A stretch of DNA of 35,204 nucleotides from Anaerolineae bacterium. Lineage in GTDB: Bacteria; Chloroflexota; Anaerolineae; Anaerolineales; Villigracilaceae. Position numbers and translations under genes: made by a program. Within the stretch, counting starts at the first letter, position 1; every line of letters begins with the position of its first letter. The stretch spans positions 1 to 35,204 of the forward strand of contig JAFLCF010000023.1 of the NCBI GenBank assembly GCA_017303735.1, written 5' to 3'. The notes beneath the pieces are model-generated. The model was not told the DNA's origin and searched no databases. It saw only the letters and a program-made list of their open reading frames with translations. Positions 21,953-30,664 of the stretch are shown here, piece by piece.

Positions 21953-21964
21953 CGTACATATCCG

Positions 21965-23545
21965 TTATTTAAAATACGCCTCATACAATTCCTCGCGGAC
22001 GAAGAATAACCCTTCACTATCGCGGGAAACAAGCCTGTAGCCGGGTATTTGGTCCTTGTCTGCATCCACGTAGAATTGATACGTCTCTTCAAAAGCCACG
22101 GGGTCTACGGCGCTTTCTCTTGCGCCCTCCTGTGTGTAATCCCAAATGCGCTGCGACCAGATCAGGATCAGGTCCGGCTCGATCTTTTGGATGACGCTGT
22201 ATTTGATATTCCAGTAGCTGCGCACCACCCAGCGCGAATCATCCGGCAGGTACATGCGCACATCGCGGACAACGACCAATTCTTCCCCGTTTGGAAGGCG
22301 GGGAAAGATGCTCTCTTCAAGCTCACGGTAAAAGACCAGTGAGGCTTCCTGCTCTTCGCGGGCAAGCACTTCTTGATACAAAGCAATATCCCTGCCAATG
22401 TATTGAATAAATTGATACCCGATCACAGCCAGGAAGAATACGCCCAGCAGCCACGAGCGGATATTTTTCTTCTCGAAGATCGGTAGGTCAAATAACGCGG
22501 GCAGACAGGCATACACCGGCAGCAAAATAGGCAGGAAAAAATGTGTGGGCTTGATGGCAACGACGAATAAAACATACAACCCAAATGGGATCACCCACAA
22601 GGCAGTGACCAGTCCGCGCGCGCGGGTTTCGGGGCGTTTAATTTCGAGGGCAAGCGCAAAGAATGCCAACGCAATAAAGATCAACTCTCCATACAGACGT
22701 TGAATGATCGGCAGCCACGAAGCGGGTCCCTTTGCGTAGGACAAGACCCAGCCTTGATTCTGGAACGTGGACTGGCGCGAAAGGATCTCGATCATATCCG
22801 TGCGCTGGCTTTTGTAGACGAGAAATGGATTGCTGATGAAAATGACCGCCGCCATGATGCCCACGAAGGACACGGCACGCAGGGCAGCAGTGCGCCAATT
22901 TAATTTCTTTTGAAGAACCCCAAGCAAGATATACGCGGGAATGGCAAGAAAGAAAAACAAGCCGATGACCTTCGTCCCGGAGGCGAGGCCTGTAGCGGCC
23001 GCGGCAAGATAAAAGTCAGGACCGAAGCGCAGGTTGTCCTTATCCAAAAAGAAAATGACCAGCACTGTAAAAAAAACAGCGAGACTATCGACATGCCACC
23101 ACAGGTTATTCTCCACCACCGCTGAGACGGCAAGCAGCAGGATGAACAGCCCAATGGATTTGAGATAGGAACGGAATTTGGTTTGTATATAAACCAGAAG
23201 AAGCAGCGCGCCCAGCATCGGCAGGACGCTGATGAACTGCCGCAGCAGATGCATGTCCTGTTGAACAGAAGTCCCTATTAAGACGAGCAATGCGCTGGCG
23301 GCGTAGAAGGTCCAACCGTAGTAGTAATGACCGTAGATCAAAAAGTTGATCAGGTTTTGCTTAAGCGACTCTGCGGGCGCGACCATCTTCTCGGCGATGG
23401 GATATTGCGCGAATTCATCCGGCTCGAAAAGCGAGATCATCATCTGGTCGTCCGCGCCGGTATTGTTGGGCGGAATGAAGAGGATGAAATATAGGCTGCC
23501 GATGGCGAGCAAGATGAAGAGAATCCGTTTTTGCAGGGAGGTCAT
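21965..23545 (-). CDS. GT39-like membrane glycosyltransferase
   Basis: 526-residue GT-C type membrane protein with about 11 hydrophobic helices and a C-terminal soluble portion (about 395-526). The first loop after helix one carries FEPDEFAQY, the acidic Asp-Glu motif that in GT39/PMT enzymes forms the active site. No other gene nearby shows the acceptor. It likely uses a lipid-linked sugar donor outside the membrane. ATG 23545 has no RBS; TATCAT lies seven bases upstream. Exact specificity cannot be told. Confidence 0.75.
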   Translation of the reverse strand: MTSLQKRILFILLAIGSLYFILFIPPNNTGADDQMMISLFEPDEFAQYPIAEKMVAPAESLKQNLINFLIYGHYYYGWTFYAASALLVLIGTSVQQDMHLLRQFISVLPMLGALLLLVYIQTKFRSYLKSIGLFILLLAVSAVVENNLWWHVDSLAVFFTVLVIFFLDKDNLRFGPDFYLAAAATGLASGTKVIGLFFFLAIPAYILLGVLQKKLNWRTAALRAVSFVGIMAAVIFISNPFLVYKSQRTDMIEILSRQSTFQNQGWVLSYAKGPASWLPIIQRLYGELIFIALAFFALALEIKRPETRARGLVTALWVIPFGLYVLFVVAIKPTHFFLPILLPVYACLPALFDLPIFEKKNIRSWLLGVFFLAVIGYQFIQYIGRDIALYQEVLAREEQEASLVFYRELEESIFPRLPNGEELVVVRDVRMYLPDDSRWVVRSYWNIKYSVIQKIEPDLILIWSQRIWDYTQEGARESAVDPVAFEETYQFYVDADKDQIPGYRLVSRDSEGLFFVREELYEAYFK

Positions 23546-23552
23546 AAGGGCA

Positions 23553-23558
23553 ATGATA
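23553..23558 (-). promoter_or_regulatory. Putative -10 element of a leaderless glycosyltransferase mRNA
   Basis: TATCAT on the minus strand, seven bases before ATG 23545, which has no Shine-Dalgarno site. No clear -35. Confidence 0.45.
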
Positions 23559-23600
23559 CCATTTCAGATTTAGGTACCGCTCTTAAGGGGCTAATTCATA

Positions 23601-23639
23601 AAAAGACATCCGAAGTCTTTGAGGCTTCGGATGTCTTTT
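23601..23639 (-). terminator. Hairpin terminator of the hicBA module
   Basis: Perfect 15-bp arms AAAAGACATCCGAAG (23601-23615 with 23625-23639). Read on the minus strand it is followed by TTTTTATG. Six bases beyond the stop of the third gene. It shares sequence with the hairpins at 732 and 24312. Confidence 0.82.
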
Positions 23640-23644
23640 ATTTA

Positions 23645-23860
23645 TCAGGCTTTTGGCATTGCCGAGATCAATGCTCGCAAGGCGTTATTTACCTCATCTG
23701 CTGTTTTGAATACCTTCGCCACGTCAGGGTCTATCAGCGCCACAAACGGCGCATCCTTCATTCGGTTGGCAAAACGATTGGGCTTGGCTTTCTTATAATC
23801 GAAACGATACTCGGGAGCCGTTTTCTTTACTTGACGCGGTTGCGAAGCAGGTATTTTCAT
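23645..23860 (-). CDS. Third gene of the hicBA module, unknown function
   Basis: 71 residues; a basic N-terminus (MKIPASQPRQVKK), then YRFDYKKAKPNRFANRM and a C-terminal half with VALIDPDVAKVFKTADEVNNALRALI. The motif YRFDYxKAKPNRFA followed by DPDVAxVF is one I recall from many uncharacterised small bacterial proteins. Its ATG overlaps the stop of hicA by four bases (ATGA), and a terminator follows, so it belongs to the same transcript. It could be an accessory antitoxin or regulator; this is inference from position. Confidence 0.75.
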   Translation of the reverse strand: MKIPASQPRQVKKTAPEYRFDYKKAKPNRFANRMKDAPFVALIDPDVAKVFKTADEVNNALRALISAMPKA

Positions 23861-24069
23861 AAATCCCCAGGCTTCAATCCTGTTACCTTGGCAATTCTTG
23901 CCAGCATTTTCGGACCGATCTCTTCCCCATCATGGAATGCAAATACCACATCCGTCCAGCCTTGGCGCTCCAGAATTTTATGCGAGCCTGCCTGTCGCTT
24001 GACCCGCCAGCCGATCTTTTCCAGCGCGGCTAACAGACGTTTCGCTTTGACCGATTTCCAATCGCTCAT
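23857..24069 (-). CDS. hicA: HicA-like toxin
   Basis: 70-residue member of the HicA (YcfA) mRNA interferase family with a dsRBD-like fold. Landmarks: KRLLAALEKIGWRVKRQAGSH with the catalytic-type His30 in AGSHKILE, and FAFHDGEEIGPKMLARIAKVTGL at the end. HicA cleaves mRNA and is held inactive by HicB (family knowledge). Its ATG overlaps the hicB stop by four bases, and its own stop overlaps the next ATG. Confidence 0.9.
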   Translation of the reverse strand: MSDWKSVKAKRLLAALEKIGWRVKRQAGSHKILERQGWTDVVFAFHDGEEIGPKMLARIAKVTGLKPGDL

Positions 24070-24269
24070 GCTGCGGAAAAGGAAAACATCAACATCGGGA
24101 CGGATTCGCCATTTTCAAGTCGATCCGCCACAACACGTAAAGCCAATGCCTGGGCGTGAGCCACGGCATCATCAGGGTCGGTTCCATAGACCATGACGCC
24201 GGGTAATTCCTTCACTTCCGCCAGCCAGCGTCCGTCTTCTTCCTGTTCGTATTCAACCGTAAAATTCAT
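24066..24269 (-). CDS. hicB: HicB-like antitoxin (short form)
   Basis: 67 residues: MNFTVEYEQEEDGRWLAEV then ELPGVMVYGTDPDDAVAHAQ, the degraded-RNase-H-like HicB domain that covers the HicA active site. It lacks the C-terminal helix-turn-helix or ribbon-helix DNA-binding domain of long HicB proteins, so it may not repress its own promoter alone. Gene order is antitoxin first, then toxin. A six-codon reading frame ends on its start codon (see 24266-24286); AAAGG lies eleven bases before its ATG as a weak RBS. Confidence 0.88.
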   Translation of the reverse strand: MNFTVEYEQEEDGRWLAEVKELPGVMVYGTDPDDAVAHAQALALRVVADRLENGESVPMLMFSFSAA

Positions 24270-24286
24270 AACGGCCAGCCTTTCAT
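24266..24286 (-). CDS. Putative six-codon leader peptide before hicB
   Basis: Reads MKGWPL followed by TGA, which overlaps the hicB ATG (ATGA). The leader ATG lies six bases after a perfect TATAAT (24298-24293), so transcription may start at this codon. It could guide ribosomes onto hicB without a strong RBS. It may also be chance. Confidence 0.35.
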   Translation of the reverse strand: MKGWPL

Positions 24287-24292
24287 AAATGA

Positions 24293-24298
24293 ATTATA
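24293..24298 (-). promoter_or_regulatory. Putative -10 element of the hicBA promoter
   Basis: Perfect TATAAT on the minus strand upstream of hicB. No matching -35 at standard distance was seen. Confidence 0.6.
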
Positions 24299-24311
24299 CC
24301 GCCTGTAAACA

Positions 24312-24346
24312 AGACCTCCGAAATCTATTGAAGACTTCGGAGGTCT
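24312..24346 (-). terminator. Hairpin after the topoisomerase gene
   Basis: Arms AGACCTCCGAA (24312-24322) and TTCGGAGGTCT (24336-24346), perfect, with a 13-base loop. It lies just past the topoisomerase stop codon and belongs to the same sequence family as the hairpins at 732 and 23601. Confidence 0.7.
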
Positions 24347-24354
24347 GATCAACT

Positions 24355-26979
24355 CTACTTCTTTTTCTTCGCAGGTACTTTCTTCACCGGCTTGGACACT
24401 TTCTTTGCCGGTTTCGCTTTCGCCTTTGCTGCAGGTTTCCCAGCCTTTTTCGCAGGCGCTTTCGCTTCTTTCTTCCCCTTCGGGGACGATGTCTTTCCAC
24501 TTTCCTTCTTCGGCTCTTCCACCTTCGCTACCTTGATATAACTCTCCAACATCCAAGCCACAGCCAAAGCGGTGATGGTCTCGCCGGGTTTCACTTCAAC
24601 GACCAGGTCACCCTTAGAGGAGGCGCGTTTTCTCACAGCCGCCGCATCGAGTCTCGCGGATTTTGGCGCGCCCTTGCTCATGTGAATGGTGAGCACGTGA
24701 TTCGGTTTTCCAGTGGCAACCGCGGAAAGAGTGGACTTGCCGGGCAAGTCCCAAGCCACCACACCCTTGCCGTAACGTCCCTGCACCGGGAATTCTTTCT
24801 GGTCCACGCGTTTAGCTTTGCCATCATTGGTCAGCAGGAAGATCTCGCCATCCACGGGCAAAATTTCCGCGCCAACCACTTCGTCTTTGTCTTCGAGTTT
24901 CATGCCGTTCACGCCTGCCGCCACAAGACCCATCGGGCGCACATCATCTTCCTTGAAGCGGATCGCCATGCCGCTGGCTGTGACGAGCAGAATTTCTTTC
25001 TTCTTGCCATCCGTCACACCCACCCAACCGAGACGGTCACCTTCGTTGACTTTCGCCAACACAAAGGTCTGCGATGAAGGACCAGGCAATTCAGTGAGCA
25101 GACTTTTCTTGATCATACCGAAGCGTGTGATCGTGATGACACAAGCCTCTTCACCTAATGAAGATTTACTGGCAGGCAGTGAGAACACCGCCGCCAGTGC
25201 ATCGGTATCGCTCAACGGAGAAACCTTGTGATACGCGATGCCCTGACTCATCTTGCTGGCTTCAGGGATCAAATGCGCCGCCACCGCAGCCGCTTTGCCG
25301 AGTTTGCTCACAAAGTAGATCGTGTCGGTCGTAGAAGCCTTCACCAGGAATCTGGGCGCATCGTTGCCGGAATGTTTTGGTTGTTTATCATCCGCAGTGC
25401 GCGAGACGAGACCGTCATCAGTGACACCGATCCACACTGTTTGTTGTGGAAGCAGGTCATTGGTGGTGAGTGCCTTGCCACCCTTGGCGCCATCCTTCAC
25501 ACTGGCGATCTGCGTGCGGCGGCGATCACCATAGGCAGCTTTCACTTTCAACAATTCATCAGCCACCACACCGCGCATGAGTTTTGGAGTCTTCAACAAC
25601 GTGGTCAACTCTTTGATGGTGGCAGTCACTTCTTTATATTCTGTTTCGATCTTCTTGCGTTCGAGTGCAGCGAGACGACGCAACTGCATGTCGAGGATCG
25701 CATTCGCCTGCAACTCAGAGAGCTTGTAACGCTTCATCAGTTTGGCGCGAGCGGTTTCAACATCGGGCGCAGAACGAATGAGTTCAATCAGTTCATCCAG
25801 ATTTTTTAACGCGACGAGATACCCTTCGAGGATGTGTGCCCTCGCCTTGGCTTTATCCAGATCAAATTCCGCGCGCCTCTTGATGACCGTAAGCCTGTGC
25901 TCCAAATAGACGCGCAGTGCCTGTTTGAGAGTTAAGGTGCGCGGTTCACCATCCACCAATGCCAGCAAGTTGATGCTGAAGGTGGTCTGCATCGGAGTGC
26001 GTTTGTAGAGGTCACGCAAAACGAAATTGGGATCCGCATTCTTGGTCAGTTCGAGGACAATACGCATGCCCTGACGGTCCGATTCATCGCGCAGGTCCGA
26101 GAGACCTTCGAGGTGACCGTCCCGCGCCAGCTCGGCAATGCGTTCGATCAAGCTGGACTTGTTAACCATGTATGGCAATTCAGAGACAATGATGCGACTC
26201 TTGCCACGTTCCATCTCTTCGACATGCGCCTTGGCTTGCACGATCACACGTCCGCGACCGGAACCATAGGCGGCATCAATGCCTTCTTCGCCAGTCTGTT
26301 CAATGATGAGACCGCCGGTTGGGAAGTCCGGTCCCTTCACGAACTTCATCAACTGCTCCACGTCGATGTCGTCGAGCTTCTCCCAGCGTTCGAGCATGAA
26401 CACGAGGGCGTCCACAACTTCACTTAAGTTATGCGGCGGGATCGACGTCGCCATACCCACAGCGATACCCGTCGCGCCGTTCACTAACAGATTCGGAATC
26501 GCAGCAGGTAGCACGCTCGGTTCTTCGAGCGTGTCGTCAAAGTTGGCAGTGAAGTCCACTGTATTTTTGTTGAGGTCCGTCAAAATGTCGAGCGCGGCGG
26601 CGGTTAATCTTGCCTCGGTATAACGCATCGCAGCAGGCGGGTCACCATCGACGGAACCGAAGTTCCCCTGACCATCTACGAGCATGGTGCGCATGGAAAA
26701 ATCCTGCGCGAGACGAGCCATCGCCTCATACACAGACGAGTCACCATGCGGGTGATATTTACCTAGCACTTCACCCACAATTCTCGCAGACTTTTTATAC
26801 GGCGAGTCACTGCGAATGCCCATGTCGTACATCGCATACAAGATGCGGCGCTGCACCGGCTTCATGCCATCGCGTGCATCGGGCAGGGCGCGAGACACGA
26901 TCACAGACATGGCATAATCAAGATACGCCTGCTGCATTTCAGTGTCGATGTCTATTTTTCGTACGATACCAAGTTCCAT
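24355..26979 (-). CDS. gyrA: Type IIA topoisomerase A subunit (DNA gyrase A or ParC) with basic tail
   Basis: Breaks and rejoins DNA; partner of GyrB or ParE. 874 residues: N-terminal winged-helix and tower domains (about 1-480), beta-pinwheel (about 500-815), then a Lys/Ala/Pro tail (821-874, 22 of 54 residues Lys). The catalytic tyrosine is Y120 in [10 protein letters not shown]. The quinolone region reads [10 protein letters not shown], so the usual Ser is present and the Asp87 position is Glu. A full GyrA box is not seen in the first blade; a late blade has QGRYGKG. That leaves GyrA against ParC open, though a single such gene per genome would do both jobs. RBS AAAGGAAA precedes ATG 26979. 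The H1-like tail is unusual. Confidence 0.88.
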   Translation of the reverse strand: MELGIVRKIDIDTEMQQAYLDYAMSVIVSRALPDARDGMKPVQRRILYAMYDMGIRSDSPYKKSARIVGEVLGKYHPHGDSSVYEAMARLAQDFSMRTMLVDGQGNFGSVDGDPPAAMRYTEARLTAAALDILTDLNKNTVDFTANFDDTLEEPSVLPAAIPNLLVNGATGIAVGMATSIPPHNLSEVVDALVFMLERWEKLDDIDVEQLMKFVKGPDFPTGGLIIEQTGEEGIDAAYGSGRGRVIVQAKAHVEEMERGKSRIIVSELPYMVNKSSLIERIAELARDGHLEGLSDLRDESDRQGMRIVLELTKNADPNFVLRDLYKRTPMQTTFSINLLALVDGEPRTLTLKQALRVYLEHRLTVIKRRAEFDLDKAKARAHILEGYLVALKNLDELIELIRSAPDVETARAKLMKRYKLSELQANAILDMQLRRLAALERKKIETEYKEVTATIKELTTLLKTPKLMRGVVADELLKVKAAYGDRRRTQIASVKDGAKGGKALTTNDLLPQQTVWIGVTDDGLVSRTADDKQPKHSGNDAPRFLVKASTTDTIYFVSKLGKAAAVAAHLIPEASKMSQGIAYHKVSPLSDTDALAAVFSLPASKSSLGEEACVITITRFGMIKKSLLTELPGPSSQTFVLAKVNEGDRLGWVGVTDGKKKEILLVTASGMAIRFKEDDVRPMGLVAAGVNGMKLEDKDEVVGAEILPVDGEIFLLTNDGKAKRVDQKEFPVQGRYGKGVVAWDLPGKSTLSAVATGKPNHVLTIHMSKGAPKSARLDAAAVRKRASSKGDLVVEVKPGETITALAVAWMLESYIKVAKVEEPKKESGKTSSPKGKKEAKAPAKKAGKPAAKAKAKPAKKVSKPVKKVPAKKKK

Positions 26980-27146
26980 GAAATTTCCTTTTACTCACCA
27001 TGAATGCTTTGATGTCTATTATGGCGAATTAATGTTCTATTGCGGGGCTTATCTTACGAGCAAAAAAGAGATGCGTCAAGTCCCACACTTTTGGGTGATA
27101 GTATCTAGCGACAAAGACTATAAAATTAAATACATTAGAGGTAACC

Positions 27147-27566
27147 ATGAAACTTAACACATCAAAAGAAGTTTGGATCGCGCGCATCATTGCCTGGGTG
27201 CTGGTTTGTTTTCTTGCCAGCGGCATTCTCTTCGTCACCACCTTCATGATCGGACCCACCCTATTCGTCATCCCCAACTTAAATGACCGCCTTGCCGTTG
27301 CCTTGTATTGCCCCGGCGCAGAAAGCACTACACTTCAAGAAGGCGCATCGGGTCCCACCACCTCAGACCCCAACGGCACCCAAGGTCACACCGTTGAGAT
27401 CACCTGCACTTTCCCAGATGGCTCCACCGACATCATTGACAACGGCGAATACGCCATCGCCTCCATTGGCGGCATGTTCGGCGGCGGGATTCTGATCGGG
27501 CTGCTCATTTCGTTACCCTTATTTTTGATACCATTTTTCCTCATCCGCAAAAAGAAGGATGCCTAA
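27147..27566 (+). CDS. Two-TM membrane protein, 139 residues
   Basis: First helix about 9-40, a large polar extracytoplasmic region (about 41-105) with two cysteines, CPGAES and ITCTFPDGS, which may form a disulfide, then a glycine-rich second helix (about 107-133) and a Lys-rich end (RKKKDA). No family recognised. GAGG lies five bases before ATG. The next gene begins two bases after the stop, so both are probably made together. The plan resembles the 96-residue protein at 5734-6024. Confidence 0.75.
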   Translation: MKLNTSKEVWIARIIAWVLVCFLASGILFVTTFMIGPTLFVIPNLNDRLAVALYCPGAESTTLQEGASGPTTSDPNGTQGHTVEITCTFPDGSTDIIDNGEYAIASIGGMFGGGILIGLLISLPLFLIPFFLIRKKKDA

Positions 27567-27568
27567 CC

Positions 27569-28855
27569 ATGCGCCGTTCGTTGATTCGGATTCTTCCGCT
27601 TCTTCTCTCCGCTCTGGCTTGCTCAACACTTCAATCCTTTTCCGCGCCGCAACCGGTGTGGACCTACTCGAACGAGTCCATTCACAACAACGGATTCGAC
27701 CCGCTTCTGCATGTGGATGAAGCAGGCAACGTCTACACCTATCTCGCCAGCGACGGCTTCTCCATAAATGGTCTGCTCGGCTTGAATGGAGTCAACGGGG
27801 AGGAATTATGGAGTCCAGTGATCAATGAAGAGATCGCCGTGTTTTATGGAATATACAAGAACCATGCCTTCTTCCGCGGTCCCTTCACAGACGAAACCAA
27901 TTCAGATGGCAATGTGCTTTTCTCCGTTATTGTCTACGACCTGCAAACGGGAAGTGAAGCATGGCGCTTTACGGGCATTCCAGAAAATTACCCGGTCATC
28001 CCAGTTGAGAGTTATGTCTACGCATGGAAATCATCCACTGAGTTATTTATCCTTGACTCACAAAATGGTGAAGTGATCTCTACCTATACCCAAAACGATA
28101 TCGACCCTTCAGAATACGCAGACCTAAATGCAGGTTGGGTTGATTATCTTTATACAGAGACTTCGTTTTATTCGTTATCCCCCGCAGGTGTTCTACGCGA
28201 ATATAGCCCGCCCAACGCAACATTCACTCGCAGCATCACGCTTGATGTGCCATATTACGTTGACACCTATATCATTGAAGATGGCATTCTTTACCTGTAT
28301 GCCGGATACACCATTGGCTCAGATGCCAGCCTACTTGCCTATGATCTCGCCAGCGGAAAAAAACTTTGGGAAGTACTCGGCATGTATGGCACTTCGCGAG
28401 AAATTCAATTTCAGAATGGCTTGGGCTATTTGAATACCTCACAAGGCGCGAGTGCGTTGAATTTGGAAACGGGTGAGGTTTTATGGTCTACAGGCGGAAG
28501 TTTATACGGACCGTTCCTCGTCAATGAGGAAACCAACGGCAAATTACTTGTGGTGCAAGATAATAGCCTCGCTGCATACGACGCAGTCAGCGGAGAAAAA
28601 GCCTGGGCGTTCGAACCCGGTTTAGAGAATACACTTCAACTCACGGCGGTGGATGGAACCGCCTTTGTCACCTCAGGCGATGACCCACCCGCTTTTCAAT
28701 CTGGCATCATCCCAAGCCAATTGGACGCCATCAACATCGAAAACGGCAAATCGATATGGCGCTTGGAACAGGCATGGATCACTTTACCCCAGCCCGCTGG
28801 AGCGTTCGTGATCGCAGCCTATGAAAAGGGTATATCTGCCTACCCACTCAAATAA
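27569..28855 (+). CDS. PQQ-repeat beta-propeller lipoprotein
   Basis: 428-residue predicted surface lipoprotein: signal ending ALAC (Cys18), then repeated blades of the PQQ/BamB type. Blade endings of the form D-x-x-(T/S)-G-x-x-x-W recur: NGVNGEELW, DLQTGSEAW, DLASGKKLW, NLETGEVLW, DAVSGEKAW and NIENGKSIW. Such propellers serve as scaffolds or bind ligands; no enzyme site is visible and PQQ binding is not implied. It is probably translated with the membrane protein before it. It converges with the SH3 lipoprotein gene. Confidence 0.85.
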   Translation: MRRSLIRILPLLLSALACSTLQSFSAPQPVWTYSNESIHNNGFDPLLHVDEAGNVYTYLASDGFSINGLLGLNGVNGEELWSPVINEEIAVFYGIYKNHAFFRGPFTDETNSDGNVLFSVIVYDLQTGSEAWRFTGIPENYPVIPVESYVYAWKSSTELFILDSQNGEVISTYTQNDIDPSEYADLNAGWVDYLYTETSFYSLSPAGVLREYSPPNATFTRSITLDVPYYVDTYIIEDGILYLYAGYTIGSDASLLAYDLASGKKLWEVLGMYGTSREIQFQNGLGYLNTSQGASALNLETGEVLWSTGGSLYGPFLVNEETNGKLLVVQDNSLAAYDAVSGEKAWAFEPGLENTLQLTAVDGTAFVTSGDDPPAFQSGIIPSQLDAINIENGKSIWRLEQAWITLPQPAGAFVIAAYEKGISAYPLK

Positions 28856-28875
28856 AACGAATGAGTTTCTATCAC

Positions 28876-29793
28876 CTATGGAGTTAAGGGAATCTGTTTC
28901 GTTGTACAGGTTCCCTTAAGGTCATCTTCTGTGCAGACGGTTACCGAAGCCTGCATGGCATTCCCTTTAAAGTTGTAATCGAACTTCGCGCTACTAGCGA
29001 GCACAGCAACACCGGTTGTCACCTTGTCATTAACCGTCAATCCGTCACAGCCGATGGCAGCGGCAAAATTATTCGCGGCGAGCACACGGGTGATACTCTT
29101 ATCCTTATCAAACACTTCAACTTTCACAGACTCGAAAATGGACTGGCTTGCACTGGTGATCTCGATATTCATCCAGAACGTACCATTGCAACTCTGGAAC
29201 CCGCTCCCTTTAAGGTCGAAATCAAGGGTAGGGATTGCCGACCCTGTGGTTGTGGGCGTAGGCGGAGATGTAACAAGCGGAACCAGCAGTGAATTACCTT
29301 CAAACTCGGCATATTGACCCCACACCCAGCAATATTCGGTAAACACATATGGGTTCTCAATGTACCAATATTGATTGGTCGGTTCACGTCCGACCACATT
29401 GGCTTTCATACCAACCAGCAAAGAGCCAACGATCTCGAACTGCTTTCCAGGACCCGAACGGCAGTGAGTTGGGCGGGTCACACTTATTGTTACCGGACCA
29501 GGAGTAGCCGTATCTGTTATTTCGGGTGTTACGGTTTCAGTACCGGGCTGAGGTGTTTCGGTCGGGGTTTCAGATGGGAAGCGCGGCGTGAGGTAGATCA
29601 ACGTCGGAGTGAAGGTCAGGGTTAGTGATGGAGTGATACCAGGGGTGAAGGTTGCAGTGATCTCTTGTGGAATCTCTGTAGTAACAGTGCTGATAACTTC
29701 AGCACCCGGTGAAGACAGCCCGGGGATCACACAAGCAGTAATTAAAAATATAACCAAGATGAGGTAAGGATACGAACGTTTCGAACGCTGCAT
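28876..29793 (-). CDS. SH3-domain lipoprotein B
   Basis: 305 residues. Signal with LITAC (Cys21), a long Thr/Pro/Glu-rich linker (about 40-105), an SH3-like domain (about 106-172; THCRSGPGKQFEIVGSL, YWYIENPYVFTEYCWVWG), a second short Thr/Pro linker and a C-terminal beta domain with cysteines. The same order is found in the protein at 16361-17062, so the two are probably paralogues or analogues of one surface-protein family. AGGAG before ATG secures the start. Ligand unknown. Confidence 0.8.
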   Translation of the reverse strand: MQRSKRSYPYLILVIFLITACVIPGLSSPGAEVISTVTTEIPQEITATFTPGITPSLTLTFTPTLIYLTPRFPSETPTETPQPGTETVTPEITDTATPGPVTISVTRPTHCRSGPGKQFEIVGSLLVGMKANVVGREPTNQYWYIENPYVFTEYCWVWGQYAEFEGNSLLVPLVTSPPTPTTTGSAIPTLDFDLKGSGFQSCNGTFWMNIEITSASQSIFESVKVEVFDKDKSITRVLAANNFAAAIGCDGLTVNDKVTTGVAVLASSAKFDYNFKGNAMQASVTVCTEDDLKGTCTTKQIPLTP

Positions 29794-29834
29794 GAAGTTC
29801 TCCTATTTCGCCCCAATTATGACACGAAAATAAA

Positions 29835-30641
29835 TCATAGATACCATATCAGATACCCTTTGCTCAGCCATTTTTTGTGCAAGTCCACCCGAAAGCCTTT
29901 TTGAGCCAGCGCCTCAACTGATGCGGCAAACCATTGCTTCAACCCGAAAGTCTTTGCATGTACGGTTTCGGCAGCGGAGCGCTTCCACGCCTCAAAGAAA
30001 TCGTAGATCGTCTCTCCCTTCACCACGCGGTGGATGTAATTCTTCGGGAGGATAGTTTGGAATTCTTCGACGTCGAACCCGCCGTGAAAGTTGGTGGAGA
30101 AGACCAGCGCCTCAAACGTCCATTGACCTGCCTCAGCGCTTCGAGCCAGATTCGCCGCCCAAACATTTCCAAACGGTGTGGACGTCCCTTCGATCATCAG
30201 TCCTTCAGGCAAAACATATTCGGCAAGCCGCTCATAGGCAGGGACAAAATCCCTCTCTTCATATTGCCTCAACACATTGAACGCGCGGATCAGGCGCACA
30301 TGCTCGCCGCTTTGCAAAGGCAAATTAAATCCGCCAAGGCGAAAGAATGTTTTATCGTCTGCAAAGGGCAAAGCAGCATCGACTCGTTCCTTATCGATCT
30401 CCACGCCCAGAATGTTTAGATTCGGATTCACGCGTCGAAAACGTGCGGCACTCTCGAGCGTGGTGCGCGCATCAAAGCCGTAGCCGAGGTCAACAAATAA
30501 AGAATCAGAAAACAGCCCATCGGTCCGTGTGAGAAGCGCAGGTTCGTAGAGGAGGATGAAGTTATCCACCCGGCGCAAGCGGTTATCGGCGGTCTTTCCG
30601 CGGGTGGGCTGTCCCTCTGGCTTTTTGGATATACGTTTCAT
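29835..30641 (-). CDS. Class I SAM-dependent methyltransferase
   Basis: 268 residues. After a basic N-terminus with NRLRRVDNFILLYEPALL comes motif I, FVDLGYGFDARTTLE, then an acidic end of strand two, GVEIDKERVDAA, both typical of Rossmann-type methyltransferases. The remainder is not like any well-studied subgroup, and the acceptor is unknown. No Shine-Dalgarno site is present; TATAAT lies seven bases before ATG, so a leaderless message is likely. It is preceded by the rpoC terminator. Confidence 0.82.
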   Translation of the reverse strand: MKRISKKPEGQPTRGKTADNRLRRVDNFILLYEPALLTRTDGLFSDSLFVDLGYGFDARTTLESAARFRRVNPNLNILGVEIDKERVDAALPFADDKTFFRLGGFNLPLQSGEHVRLIRAFNVLRQYEERDFVPAYERLAEYVLPEGLMIEGTSTPFGNVWAANLARSAEAGQWTFEALVFSTNFHGGFDVEEFQTILPKNYIHRVVKGETIYDFFEAWKRSAAETVHAKTFGLKQWFAASVEALAQKGFRVDLHKKWLSKGYLIWYL

Positions 30642-30648
30642 TTCGGTG

Positions 30649-30654
30649 ATTATA
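30649..30654 (-). promoter_or_regulatory. Putative -10 element of a leaderless methyltransferase mRNA
   Basis: Perfect TATAAT on the minus strand, seven bases before ATG 30641; no RBS and no clear -35. Confidence 0.5.
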
Positions 30655-30664
30655 AATTCATCTT

